Both the position numbers and the translations under genes were made by a program. 63,593 nucleotides of DNA, taken from Caulobacter sp. Lineage in GTDB: Bacteria; Pseudomonadota; Alphaproteobacteria; Caulobacterales; Caulobacteraceae. The notes below the pieces were generated by a model that was not told the origin of the DNA, ran no database searches, and saw only the letters and a list, made by a program, of their open reading frames with translations. Below are positions 55,744 through 63,593 of the stretch, in pieces (the stretch's first letter is position 1; every line of letters starts with the position of its first letter). The stretch spans positions 1-63,593 of the forward strand of contig JAUXMY010000013.1 of NCBI GenBank assembly GCA_030683005.1, given 5' to 3'.

Positions 55744-57117
55744 ATGACCGAGCGCTGGACCCCGTCGTCCTGGAGAGCAAAGCCCGCCAAACACGTGCCG
55801 ACCGACTATCCGGATCAGGCCGTTGTCGAGCGCGTGGAAGGCGATCTTCGCAAGATGCCGCCGCTGGTGTTCGCCGGCGAGGCGCGGCGGCTGAAGAGCC
55901 TGCTGGGCGACGTGGCGCGCGGCGACGCCTTCCTGCTGCAGGGCGGCGACTGCGCCGAGAGCTTCAAGGAATTCCACGCCGACAACATCCGCGACACCTT
56001 CCGTCTGATCCTGCAGATGGCGGTGGTGCTGACCTTCTCCGGCGGCAAGCCGGTGGTGAAGGTCGGCCGCATCGCCGGCCAGTTCGCCAAGCCGCGTTCG
56101 GAGCCGATCGAGACCATCGGCGGGGTGACGCTGCCGTCCTACCGCGGCGACAACATCAACGGCATGGCCTTCGACCCGGCCGAGCGGGCTCCCGATCCTG
56201 AGCGCCTTCTGAAGGCCTACGGCCAGTCGGCGGCGACGCTGAACCTGCTGCGCGCCTTCGCGACCGGCGGCTATGCCGACCTGCACAACATCCACCGCTG
56301 GACCCTGGGCTTCGTCGCCGACAGCCCCCAGGGCGCGCGCTACCGCGAACTGAGCGACAAGATCAGCGAGAGCCTGGCCTTCATGGCCGCCATCGGCGTC
56401 ACGCCCGAGAGCCATCCGGGCATGAAGCAGGTGGAGTTCTTCACCAGCCACGAGGCCCTGCTGCTGGGTTTCGAGGAGGCGATGACGCGGATCGATAGCA
56501 CCAGCGGCGACTGGTACGACACGTCCGCCCACATGCTGTGGATCGGCGAGCGCACCCGCCAGCTGGACGGCGCCCATGTCGAGTTCATGAAGGGGGTCAA
56601 GAACCCCATCGGCGTCAAGGTCGGACCCACGCTGGAGCCCGACGACCTGCTGCGGCTGGTCGATGTGCTCAACCCCGCCAACGAGCCGGGCCGCCTGACC
56701 CTGATCGGCCGCTTCGGCGCCGACAAGGTGCATGAGCGGCTGCCGCGTCTGATGCAGGCGACCCGGCGGGCCGGTCGCAGCGTGATCTGGTCGACCGACC
56801 CGATGCACGGCAACACGCTGAAGGCCAACACCGGCTACAAGACCCGGCCGTTCGACCGGATCCTGCAGGAGGTGAAGGGCTTCGTCGACGTGGCCGAGGC
56901 CGAGGGCGTCCACCCCGGCGGCGTGCACCTGGAGATGACCGGCCAGAACGTCACCGAATGCACCGGCGGGGCCCGCGCCCTGACCGAGGGCGAGCTGGGC
57001 GACCGCTACCACACCCACTGCGACCCCCGCCTCAACGGCGAACAGGCGCTGGAGCTGGCCTTCCTGGTCGCTGAACGGCTGAAGTCGGGCCGCGAGGCGA
57101 TGCGGGAGGCGGGGTAG
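55744..57117 (+). CDS. 3-deoxy-7-phosphoheptulonate synthase, class II
   Basis: First enzyme of the shikimate pathway, condensing phosphoenolpyruvate and erythrose 4-phosphate. The 457-residue protein is the plant/Mycobacterium-like class II type: [54 protein letters not shown] and [15 protein letters not shown]. Chorismate mutase, the pathway's branch enzyme, is encoded 39 kb away in the window (16138-16488), not in an operon with it. Confidence 0.95.
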   Translation: MTERWTPSSWRAKPAKHVPTDYPDQAVVERVEGDLRKMPPLVFAGEARRLKSLLGDVARGDAFLLQGGDCAESFKEFHADNIRDTFRLILQMAVVLTFSGGKPVVKVGRIAGQFAKPRSEPIETIGGVTLPSYRGDNINGMAFDPAERAPDPERLLKAYGQSAATLNLLRAFATGGYADLHNIHRWTLGFVADSPQGARYRELSDKISESLAFMAAIGVTPESHPGMKQVEFFTSHEALLLGFEEAMTRIDSTSGDWYDTSAHMLWIGERTRQLDGAHVEFMKGVKNPIGVKVGPTLEPDDLLRLVDVLNPANEPGRLTLIGRFGADKVHERLPRLMQATRRAGRSVIWSTDPMHGNTLKANTGYKTRPFDRILQEVKGFVDVAEAEGVHPGGVHLEMTGQNVTECTGGARALTEGELGDRYHTHCDPRLNGEQALELAFLVAERLKSGREAMREAG

Positions 57118-57145
57118 GGGCCCGCGTCCCGTCCAGAGGCCTGAG

Positions 57146-57457
57146 ATGACGGCGGAGGATTCCAGCGTCCGGAAAGCGCTCGCGGTGGTCTGGCGCGACG
57201 ACGGGCCGATGGATCGTTTCCGGGACGGCGTGTTTCGCCAGGAGGACGCTGACGAGGTCCTCGAAGCGCTGAAGGCCCTGCCGGACTATGGGACCGCCCG
57301 CCTGTCGCAGGACGAGGTGCGGCTGCTCTGGTACATGCCGACTTTCCTCGGCTTCCAGGACGAGCGCATCGTCGAGCGATCCGGTGTGACGATCCCCTAT
57401 GCCCACTTCCGCACCCAGGCCTTGAATGAGGTCGTCCGCGTGCTGGGGATGCCTTAG
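57146..57457 (+). CDS. Hypothetical protein, 103 residues
   Basis: Uncharacterised; rich in charged residues, predicted mostly helical, no signal or membrane segment. It has the strings VRKALAVVWRDDGPMDRFRD and LPDYGTARLSQDEVRLLWY, which I cannot place in a family. Lies 28 bp after the DAHP synthase gene and co-directional, so it may be co-transcribed. Codon use resembles the neighbours, which favours a real gene. Confidence 0.5.
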   Translation: MTAEDSSVRKALAVVWRDDGPMDRFRDGVFRQEDADEVLEALKALPDYGTARLSQDEVRLLWYMPTFLGFQDERIVERSGVTIPYAHFRTQALNEVVRVLGMP

Positions 57458-57502
57458 GACGCCGCAAGCAGGGCGAGAATGATGGTGGCTTTATTGGCTA
57501 GT

Positions 57503-58336
57503 CTAGAGCGCGCCGCTGCGGATCCACTCCGCCGCCCGTTCGCCCTCAGCGTCGCCCGCCGCGCCGAACTCGACGTTGATGCTCCGGTGGCTGTCGCCGG
57601 GCGCGACCACCACCTCCGCCCGGCCGCCGGCGGCGCGCAGGGCGTCGGCGAGGCCGTTGGACTGGCGCTCGGCGTCCGGCCGGCTGGCGACGTGGAAGAT
57701 CAGGAACGGCGGGTAGGCCTGGCCGGTCCCGACCAGCAGGGTCGGCGACAGCTCGGCCGCGCGCGCGCCGAAGGCGTTCTCGTACATGCTCGACAGCAGC
57801 ACCTGGCGGTCCTTCAGCCAGGCCATCTGGGCCACGGCGTCATAACCGGCCCCGTCGATGGTGATGATCCCGGCCAGGGCCGACGGATCGACGCCGTGGG
57901 CGCCAAGGTACTGGCGGTCGATGGCGATCAGCGCCGCCAGATGGGCGCCGGCCGAATGTCCGGAGACGAAGATGCGGGCCGGGTCGCCGCCGTATCGGCT
58001 GATGTTGGCGCGAACCCAGGCCACGGCGGCGGCGACGTCCTCCGCGCAGCCGCCGGCGTCGACCTCAGGCGCCATGCGGTAGTTGACCGAGACCAGCAGC
58101 AGACCGTGGCGCTGGGCATAGGCGGGCAGGTCGTGGACCATCCGCTTGTCGCCGCGCCGCCAGCCGCCGCCATGGACGTAGACCAGCACCGGCGCGCCGC
58201 TCAGCCCCGGACGGCCGTGGAGGTCCAGCCTGCGGTCGGGACCCTCGCCATAGGCGATCTCGACCGCGGCGCGGGCGGCGGTGGCGGGGAGGGCGAGGGC
58301 GGCGGCGAGGCCGAGCAGGGCGCGTCTGTCGATCAT
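57503..58336 (-). CDS. Secreted alpha/beta hydrolase (esterase-like)
   Basis: Hydrolase of 277 residues with a Tat/Sec-type signal (MIDRRALLGLAAALALPATA). Oxyanion motif HGGGW, nucleophile elbow SGHSAGAH and the terminal His in GDSHRSINVEF give a complete Ser-Asp-His triad typical of the hormone-sensitive-lipase/BD-FAE group. Periplasmic ester hydrolysis; substrate unknown. The start at 58336 is the one with the signal peptide. Confidence 0.85.
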   Translation of the reverse strand: MIDRRALLGLAAALALPATAARAAVEIAYGEGPDRRLDLHGRPGLSGAPVLVYVHGGGWRRGDKRMVHDLPAYAQRHGLLLVSVNYRMAPEVDAGGCAEDVAAAVAWVRANISRYGGDPARIFVSGHSAGAHLAALIAIDRQYLGAHGVDPSALAGIITIDGAGYDAVAQMAWLKDRQVLLSSMYENAFGARAAELSPTLLVGTGQAYPPFLIFHVASRPDAERQSNGLADALRAAGGRAEVVVAPGDSHRSINVEFGAAGDAEGERAAEWIRSGAL

Positions 58337-58380
58337 GGCTCTCGAACGGTCAGGGTCGCCGGCTCCGTCGCCGGCCGCGA

Positions 58381-59289
58381 TCAGGCGCCGAGGATCCAGC
58401 CTTCTTCCCGCTCGACGGCGGCGATGTCGGCCTCGGAGACCTCGCCCTTCGGGCCGAACTCGGCGCCCAGCTTGCCGGCCTCGTCGAGGCGCAGGAAGTG
58501 TTCGCACAGGGCGCGGACCTGGGCGCGGTCGGGGACCTCGCCGGGCTCGGGACGGACCTCGCCCAGCGCCGGATAGACCTCGGCGAAGACGGCGTCGACG
58601 CCCTCAAGGTCGGCGTCCTTCAGGGCCTTCCAGCCGGTCTGGAACGGCCAGACTCGGGCCTTGTCGCCCAGTTCGTCGGCCAGCGCCTTGACGCGCGGGA
58701 TGCCGGTGATGGCCTGGCTGCCGACCGTGCCGTTGCCGAAGATCTGCCAGACGCTCTTGGCGCCCGACTTCCCCTTGCCCTTGGTGGCGAGGTCGGCGCG
58801 GCGATAGTCGGCGGGCAGGCCCGTGCGGTCGTAGTCGGGCTTGGTCGTCGACAGCCAGCGCTGCGCGTCGTTGGCCGGGCAGCCCCAGAACGGCCAGGGC
58901 TGGTCGGTCATCAGCCGGTTCATCTTGGCGGCGACCTGGAAGCGGTTGTTGACGTTGGTCGGCTTGTCGACGACGTCCTTGGCCAGGAAGGCCCACAGGC
59001 CGGCCCAGTCCTCGCCCTTGACCTTCAGCAGCGCCGCGGTCCCCTCGGGATAGCCCAGCGCGAAGTCGAAGCCGACCAGCACGCGCTCGCCCCGGCGGCC
59101 CAGGTCCGCGAGGATGTCGCGCAGCTGGACCATCGCCGCGTCGCGGGTGGCCGGGTTGAAGGCCTCGAAGGTCGGACGGAACCGGATGTCGCGCTTGATG
59201 ACGCCGATCCAGATGGAGTCCTTGCCTTGGCGCGGCGCGGCGGCGGCGCTCCAGTCGATCATCACATAGGCGCTGAACAGGCGCGACAC
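58381..59289 (-). CDS. Uncharacterised protein, 302 residues (RNase H-like fold possible)
   Basis: Cytoplasmic protein whose opening SAYVMIDWSAAAAPRQGKDS and VLVGFDFALGYPEGTAALL place an aspartate on successive beta strands, reminiscent of RNase H-like folds such as DUF429, but I cannot assign a family. Similar proteins in relatives are sometimes labelled cobalamin or molybdopterin biosynthesis without evidence. A GTG at 59289 with GGAG 8 bases upstream is the likely start. Confidence 0.6.
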   Translation of the reverse strand: MSRLFSAYVMIDWSAAAAPRQGKDSIWIGVIKRDIRFRPTFEAFNPATRDAAMVQLRDILADLGRRGERVLVGFDFALGYPEGTAALLKVKGEDWAGLWAFLAKDVVDKPTNVNNRFQVAAKMNRLMTDQPWPFWGCPANDAQRWLSTTKPDYDRTGLPADYRRADLATKGKGKSGAKSVWQIFGNGTVGSQAITGIPRVKALADELGDKARVWPFQTGWKALKDADLEGVDAVFAEVYPALGEVRPEPGEVPDRAQVRALCEHFLRLDEAGKLGAEFGPKGEVSEADIAAVEREEGWILGA

Positions 59290-59403
59290 GGCAGGCACTC
59301 CAGGGCGAATGGCGGCGCTTGTAGCCCCGCTCACGCGCCGGAGGAAGCGGCGCGGCGCACAACATGACGGATCGTGATCGGGGTGGGGCGTTTCCAATCC
59401 ACT

Positions 59404-59524
59404 CGTCATGGCCCGACTTGTTCGGGCCACCCATGATCACGGCCTCGCCAGAACACACGGGAGCCTTGGCGGCCAATCATCGCCTCACCACGCATGGCTG
59501 GCCCGAACAAGTCGGGCCATGACG
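59404..59524. repeat. Palindromic repeat family R4
   Basis: Arms CGTCATGGCCCGACTTGTTC (59404-59423) and the matching GAACAAGTCGGGCCATGACG (59505-59524) are exact complements of each other. It occupies most of the 302-bp gap between the gene ending at 59289 and the oxidoreductase gene. The rest of the gap holds nothing recognisable. Confidence 0.75.
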
Positions 59525-59591
59525 GCAGGAGGGGAAGTGGAGGACAGCCAAGCGTCGCCAGGCTGTCTCCCGCGCCTTCGCAGCAGGGACC

Positions 59592-60593
59592 CTAGCTCAG
59601 CTTGACCAGCATCTTCCCCGTGTTCTCGCCCTTGAAGAGCTTGAGGAAGGCGCCGGGGGCGTTTTCGATGCCCTCGTCGATGGTCTCCTTCCACTGGATC
59701 TGGCCGCCCTGGATCCAGCCGGACATGTCCTTCAGGAACTCGGGCAGGTGCTGGAAGCTGTTGGAGACGATGAAGCCTTCCAGCCGGAGGCTCTTGCCGA
59801 CCGCCTGGATCAGGTTCTTCACGCCGTACATCTCGCCGGTCGCGTTGTACTGGCTGATCATGCCGCAGAGGGCGAAGCGGGCGAACGGGCGGGCGGCGGC
59901 GATGGCCGCGTCCATGTGCTCGCCGCCGACGTTCTCGAAATAGACGTCGATGCCCTTGGGCGCGACGCGGTTCAGGGCCGCGGTCAGGTCCGGCTCGGCC
60001 TTGTAGTCGATGACCTCGTCGCAGCCGATCGACTTCAGGTAGGCGACCTTGTCGGCCCCGCCGCAGGAGCCGATGACGGTGTTGCCCTTGATCTTGGCGA
60101 TCTGGACGACGATCTGGCCGACCGCGCCGGCGGCGCCGGACACGAAGACGACGTCGCCGTCCTTCAGCGCCGCGATCTTCAGGAGGCCGACCCAGGCGGT
60201 CATGCCCGGCATGCCGGCCACGCCCAGGAAGGCCTGCGGCGGCAGGCCGAAGGTGTCCAGCTTCTGCACCGCGCCGGCCGGGGCGTTGAACGCCTCGCGC
60301 CAGCCGTACATCGACTGCACCAGGTCGCCGACGGCCAGCGACGGATCATTGGAGGCGATGACCTCGCCCACGGCGCCGCCCTGCATGGCCTCGCCCAGCG
60401 CGAACGGCGGGCTGTAGCTCTTCACGTCGTTCATGCGGCCGCGCATGTAGGGGTCGACCGTCATCCAGTGATTGCGCACCTGCACCTCGCCGGCGCCGGG
60501 CGCGGGCAGTTCGACGGTGGCCAGTTCGAAGTTGTCGGCGACGGGCGTGCCCACGGGCCGGCTCTTGAGGCGGATCTCGCGCGAGGTGGTCAT
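59592..60593 (-). CDS. NADP-dependent oxidoreductase (zinc-free MDR family)
   Basis: Medium-chain dehydrogenase/reductase of 333 residues of the leukotriene B4 dehydrogenase/CurA-like subgroup. Visible are NHWMTVDPYMRGRMNDVKSY at the N-terminus, FVSGAAGAVGQIVVQIAKIK as the nucleotide fold, SCGGADKVAYLKSIGCDEVI and a late YFENVGGEHMDAAI. It likely reduces activated double bonds of enones with NADPH. Confidence 0.9.
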   Translation of the reverse strand: MTTSREIRLKSRPVGTPVADNFELATVELPAPGAGEVQVRNHWMTVDPYMRGRMNDVKSYSPPFALGEAMQGGAVGEVIASNDPSLAVGDLVQSMYGWREAFNAPAGAVQKLDTFGLPPQAFLGVAGMPGMTAWVGLLKIAALKDGDVVFVSGAAGAVGQIVVQIAKIKGNTVIGSCGGADKVAYLKSIGCDEVIDYKAEPDLTAALNRVAPKGIDVYFENVGGEHMDAAIAAARPFARFALCGMISQYNATGEMYGVKNLIQAVGKSLRLEGFIVSNSFQHLPEFLKDMSGWIQGGQIQWKETIDEGIENAPGAFLKLFKGENTGKMLVKLS

Positions 60594-60757
60594 GGGGTTT
60601 CTCCGGGGGACGGCGCCATTGGCGGCGCGCTTTCAAACAGATGTTTAGCCCGTTCCGTGACCTCACGGAAGTCGTCGAAGCGGCGTGCGACAGCCGAAAC
60701 TGGAGCCCGGTTTCGGCGCCTGTCGCGCGACCACCCAAATCTCGCTAGAAGCGCCTC

Positions 60758-61657
60758 ATGACACAGATCCTCAAGGCCGGAGTCGTGGGCTCCGGCGTGT
60801 TCGGCGGCTACCACGCCAAGAAGTACGCGGAGATGGACGGGATCCAGCTCGTCGGCATCTTCGACATCCATCCCGAGCGCTGCTTCGAGATGGCCAATCA
60901 GCTGGGCGCCGAAGCCTATGGCGATCTCGCCGACCTGATCGCCGCCTGCGACATCATCACGGTCGCCTCGCCGGCCACGACTCACGCGGGCGCGGCGCTC
61001 CAGGCGCTGAAAGCGGGCCGCTCCGTCTATGTCGAAAAGCCGCTGGCCACGACGCTGGAGGAGGCCGACGCGCTGATCGCCGAGGCGGCGAAACAGGGCG
61101 TGGTGCTCGCCTGCGGCCATCAGGAGCGGGTCGTCTCCCAGGCCATGGGCCTGCTCGACATCCCCGAAAAGCCCCTGCGGCTGGAGGCGGTGCGCAAGGG
61201 CACGCCGTCGATCCGCAGCAAGGACGTCTCGGTCGTGCTGGACCTGATGATCCACGACATCGACCTGGCCCTGTCGCTGACCGACGCCGAGCCGCTGACC
61301 GTCGAGGCCGAGGGCGACGGCGACGAGGTCACCGCCGAGGCGACCTTCGACGACGGCTTCACCGCCGTGTTCACCGCCAGCCGCCGCGCCGAGGCGCGCG
61401 AGCGGACGATGAAGATCGTCTATCCGTCCGGAACGCTGGAGATCGACTTCATCACCCGCGCCTTCACCAACACCACCCCCTTCCCCCTGAACGAGGCCTT
61501 CACCGAGACTCCCGCCGGGCGGGACCCGCTCGGCACGTCGGTGGGCGGGTTCGTGGCGGCGGTGCGCGGGCTGTCGCCCAGGCCGGTGGTCACCGGCGAG
61601 GAAGCCGCGCGGGCGCTGGACCTGGGGCTGGCCGTGGAGCAGGCGGGCGGGTTCTAG
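60758..61657 (+). CDS. Gfo/Idh/MocA family oxidoreductase
   Basis: NAD(P)-dependent sugar or aldose dehydrogenase-like protein of 299 residues. Rossmann motif VVGSGVFGGYHAKKY, acceptor GIFDIHPERC, catalytic-type VYVEKPLATT and HDIDLALSLT. Divergent from the MDR oxidoreductase. Substrate unknown. The gene ends in a run of nine G residues just outside the stop. Confidence 0.9.
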   Translation: MTQILKAGVVGSGVFGGYHAKKYAEMDGIQLVGIFDIHPERCFEMANQLGAEAYGDLADLIAACDIITVASPATTHAGAALQALKAGRSVYVEKPLATTLEEADALIAEAAKQGVVLACGHQERVVSQAMGLLDIPEKPLRLEAVRKGTPSIRSKDVSVVLDLMIHDIDLALSLTDAEPLTVEAEGDGDEVTAEATFDDGFTAVFTASRRAEARERTMKIVYPSGTLEIDFITRAFTNTTPFPLNEAFTETPAGRDPLGTSVGGFVAAVRGLSPRPVVTGEEAARALDLGLAVEQAGGF

Positions 61658-61754
61658 GGGGGGGGGCGACGTCTGCTTGCGAAAGGGCGACCTTCCGAAG
61701 GGCTGCTTGCGGATAGCCGCATTCTGATCCAGCTTCCATGAGACGCGCCATATT

Positions 61755-62243
61755 GTGAACCTGTGGGGGCTCGTGAACCTAGTCGTTGTTTTGGCAATCG
61801 CCTTCCAGGCCAGCCTCCCACCTTCAGGAATGCACTACGATCCAAGGACCGACTATGAGGGTCCCGGGTTGCTCTGCGGCTCTGGCTTCGGGTTCCGACT
61901 GAAGAGCGGGGAGTCGGCAACGCTTCACAAGAGCAGCCCGATCAACGCTGTTTGGCAAATTCAATCTGAGGGCGGGGAATTCTTCGTTGAGGAGTCGCAG
62001 TACGCTACGGAGGGAGGCTCCCCGGCCTTCGAGGTAGGAGACGGCGAACTTAGGCGGAGCCGCAAGGGTAGCCAATACCTCTGGATTTATCGAGATGCCA
62101 CGCCGGGATCGACGGGCATCCATGGTTCGGCCGTTGATGCGAGACGGCCAACCCCAACACTAATGCGGGTCGTCTTTCGGTCTCCCAGCTTCGACGCAAT
62201 CGATGGCGAAAGCTGCCTACCGGGCACGGCCTCATCCCGCTGA
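61755..62243 (+). CDS. Hypothetical secreted protein of atypical composition
   Basis: Uncharacterised protein of 162 residues with an N-terminal hydrophobic helix (LWGLVNLVVVLAIAFQASLP) that could be a signal anchor. Two cysteines (LLCGSGF and ESCLPGT) may pair. Third-position GC is lower than in neighbours, hinting at recent arrival. Starts GTG; I recognise no family. Confidence 0.5.
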   Translation: MNLWGLVNLVVVLAIAFQASLPPSGMHYDPRTDYEGPGLLCGSGFGFRLKSGESATLHKSSPINAVWQIQSEGGEFFVEESQYATEGGSPAFEVGDGELRRSRKGSQYLWIYRDATPGSTGIHGSAVDARRPTPTLMRVVFRSPSFDAIDGESCLPGTASSR

Positions 62244-62343
62244 GCTAACGTCCGCTTCACCACCCATAGCCGTACCCCGGAGAGTCCCCTACGCTTCCGG
62301 AAGTCCCCGCCCTGATGCCTTGGCGGAGCATTGCGCGGGCCTT

Positions 62344-62372
62344 TGGACCCCGGCCTTTGCCGGGGAGACGGG
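62344..62372. repeat. Half-copy of repeat family R2
   Basis: Only the right arm, TGGACCCCGGCCTTTGCCGG followed by GGAGACGGG, is present, in the 256-bp gap between two hypothetical genes. No left arm is visible. Confidence 0.55.
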
Positions 62373-62499
62373 AATGGGGAGGTATCTTGGTCCGCTCCCC
62401 GCCCCTGACGGACGCTCGAAACCGCCGCTTTCAGTCCCGCTTTCGGTCCCACCTTCGCATCGCCGAGCGGCTCTTTTCCAGTTCGTGCGTTACCTCGCC

Positions 62500-62874
62500 A
62501 TGACCCGATTCATCGCGCTCCTGTTGGCCACCTTCGTCGCGGCTCCGCTCGCCGGCCATTCGGCCGCCGCGTCCCCGGCGAATGTCAGCGCGGCCTTCGG
62601 CAACACGGTGCTGATCGTCGATCCTGACGGGCGGTCCCGGAAGATCTGGCTGAAGGCCGACGGGAGCTGGACCGGTCTCAGCCGCCGGGGGCTGGATCTG
62701 GCCGGCAAGTGGACGCTGCAAGGCGAGAAGGTCTGCCTGAGCCAGTCGAAACCGCGCCTGCCGGGCAAACTGTGCCAGCCGTTTCCGGGCGTGATCGGGG
62801 CCAGCCATACGGCGAAGGATCCCGGCGGCAAGACCGTGAAGTTGAAGCTGGTGAAGGGCCGCGTCACGAAATAG
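62500..62874 (+). CDS. Small secreted protein of unknown function
   Basis: Protein of 124 residues with a clear signal peptide (MTRFIALLLATFVAAPLAGH, then SAAA). The mature part (VSAAFGNTVLIVDPDGRSRK and WLKADGSWTGLSRRGLDL) is beta-rich and ends in a basic tail. Two cysteines (EKVCLSQS and KLCQPFPG) may form a disulfide. Such proteins occur in Caulobacterales, but without a known role. Confidence 0.6.
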   Translation: MTRFIALLLATFVAAPLAGHSAAASPANVSAAFGNTVLIVDPDGRSRKIWLKADGSWTGLSRRGLDLAGKWTLQGEKVCLSQSKPRLPGKLCQPFPGVIGASHTAKDPGGKTVKLKLVKGRVTK

Positions 62875-62936
62875 GCGGCGTTGAACTTCCTGGCCCGGCG
62901 GCGCCATAGTCGTGCAAAGCCCCCGGAGCCCCCGCC

Positions 62937-63413
62937 ATGACCACCGCACACGACCACGCCTTCACCGCCATCGACGGCGCGCCGCTGCCGCTGGCGAGCT
63001 TCAAGGACAAGGTCGTGCTGGTGGTCAATGTGGCCAGCAAATGCGGGCTGACGCCGCAGTATGACGGGCTGGAGACGCTCTACAGCGCCTATCGCGACCA
63101 TGGCCTGGTGGTGCTCGGCGTGCCCTGCAACCAGTTCATGGGCCAGGAGCCGGGGACGGAGGCGCAGATCGCGGAGTTCTGCCGCACCACCTTCGGCGTC
63201 GACTTCCCGATGACGGCCAAGGTCGACGTGAAGGGCGACGACGCCCACCCCTTCTACAAATGGGCGGTGGCGCAGGTCGGCGAGCCGGCCGAGCCGGTGT
63301 GGAACTTCCACAAGCTGCTGGTCGGCAAGGACGGGTCGCTGATCAACGTCTTCGGTCCCCGCACCGACCCCCAGGACCCCGAGATCAAGGCGGCCATCGA
63401 GGCGGCGCTCTGA
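62937..63413 (+). CDS. Glutathione peroxidase (cysteine type)
   Basis: Thioredoxin-fold peroxidase of 158 residues. The catalytic residue is Cys36 in NVASKCGLTPQY, where animal enzymes have selenocysteine. Other marks are LGVPCNQFMGQEPG and WNFHKLLVGKDG (the Trp-Asn pair). It reduces hydrogen and lipid peroxides using thioredoxin or glutathione. Confidence 0.93.
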   Translation: MTTAHDHAFTAIDGAPLPLASFKDKVVLVVNVASKCGLTPQYDGLETLYSAYRDHGLVVLGVPCNQFMGQEPGTEAQIAEFCRTTFGVDFPMTAKVDVKGDDAHPFYKWAVAQVGEPAEPVWNFHKLLVGKDGSLINVFGPRTDPQDPEIKAAIEAAL

Positions 63414-63460
63414 ACTCTATCCCCGACGTCTATCCCCCCGTCTTCCCGGCGCAGGTGTTG

Positions 63461-63593
63461 TGTCCCGGGAGATTGGGTTGATCGACTCGGTGTAGTGTCT
63501 GGCATCGCCTGGCTGGAGGCACGCCGATGCTTGTGAAGCTTCACGCGAACGCCGCGACCACACCCAAGACGCGGGCCTACATCCAGGGCAGCG
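63461..63593 (+). mobile_element. Left end of a probable IS481-family element (cut by window edge)
   Basis: Directly after a fragment of an R2 repeat arm (CGTCTTCCCGGCGCAGG, 63440-63456) the sequence changes to TGTCCCGGGAGATTGGGTTG, a plausible terminal repeat beginning with TGT, followed by a transposase-like start codon. Only one end lies in the window, so boundaries and family are tentative. Confidence 0.5.
63527..63593 (+). CDS. IS481-family transposase, N-terminal fragment
   Basis: First 22 codons only: MLVKLHANAATTPKTRAYIQ fits the N-terminus of IS481 transposases (K-x-H-x-N-A-x-x-T-P-x-x-R), ahead of their helix-turn-helix. GGAGG lies 7 bases upstream. The rest of the gene, including the DDE catalytic core, is beyond the window. 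Confidence 0.55.
   Translation, partial: MLVKLHANAATTPKTRAYIQGS

Overview
The window is 63.6 kb of very GC-rich bacterial chromosome with densely packed, mostly housekeeping and metabolic genes. Gene content, the zeaxanthin-type carotenoid cluster, the CIA30-like protein and the large number of palindromic intergenic elements suggest an alphaproteobacterium, most likely in the Caulobacterales (Caulobacter, Phenylobacterium or Brevundimonas type). That placement is inferred from gene content and style; no rRNA or marker-gene comparison was possible.

Layout. Bases 1-5.0 kb hold gltB (5' truncated by the window edge) and gltD. From 5.0 to 14.5 kb lies a sulfide/persulfide block: a persulfide-dioxygenase-like metallo-beta-lactamase protein divergent from a TauE/SafE exporter, an ArsR-DoxX pair, an ArsR-rhodanese-membrane fusion protein-RND pump operon, and a divergent sulfide:quinone oxidoreductase with a small DUF2892 membrane protein. 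From 14.5 to 17.4 kb come a CIA30-like protein, tRNA-Lys, an Hpt protein, a solitary ParD antitoxin, chorismate mutase and a LysR regulator. From 17.6 to 21.8 kb is an assimilatory sulfate-reduction operon (SUMT, DUF2849, sulfite reductase, DUF934, APS/PAPS reductase). From 22 to 25.6 kb are small enzymes. From 25.7 to 32.9 kb is a carotenoid cluster (crtE, an ABC-2 exporter pair and crtZ on the plus strand; crtY-crtI-crtB on the minus strand).

From 33 to 42 kb: an iron-permease-like protein, folD, a cytochrome c/lactone oxidase pair, a four-gene Mla/MCE lipid transporter and a DUF4153 membrane protein. From 42 to 50 kb: tRNA-Val, gph, glmU, a VapB-like remnant, ahpF/ahpC, rpiA and gor. From 49.9 to 51.6 kb there is a more accessory patch: an atypically composed HEPN-like gene and a GIY-YIG gene bracketed by two 116-bp direct copies of a palindromic element. 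The rest carries an MscS channel, the carboxynorspermidine polyamine pair, class II DAHP synthase, several oxidoreductases and hypotheticals, glutathione peroxidase, and at the right edge the start of a probable IS481-family element.

How the parts fit. SQR oxidises sulfide to persulfide, rhodanese and the dioxygenase process it to sulfite, and TauE/SafE could export sulfite. The cys operon runs the opposite way, from sulfate to sulfide. Peroxide and thiol defence (AhpCF, Gor, Gpx, GST) is scattered nearby. At least four families of palindromic repeats sit between genes, and in three places they supply part of a protein-coding end. The most unusual item is the repeat-GIY-YIG-repeat unit at 50972-51584.
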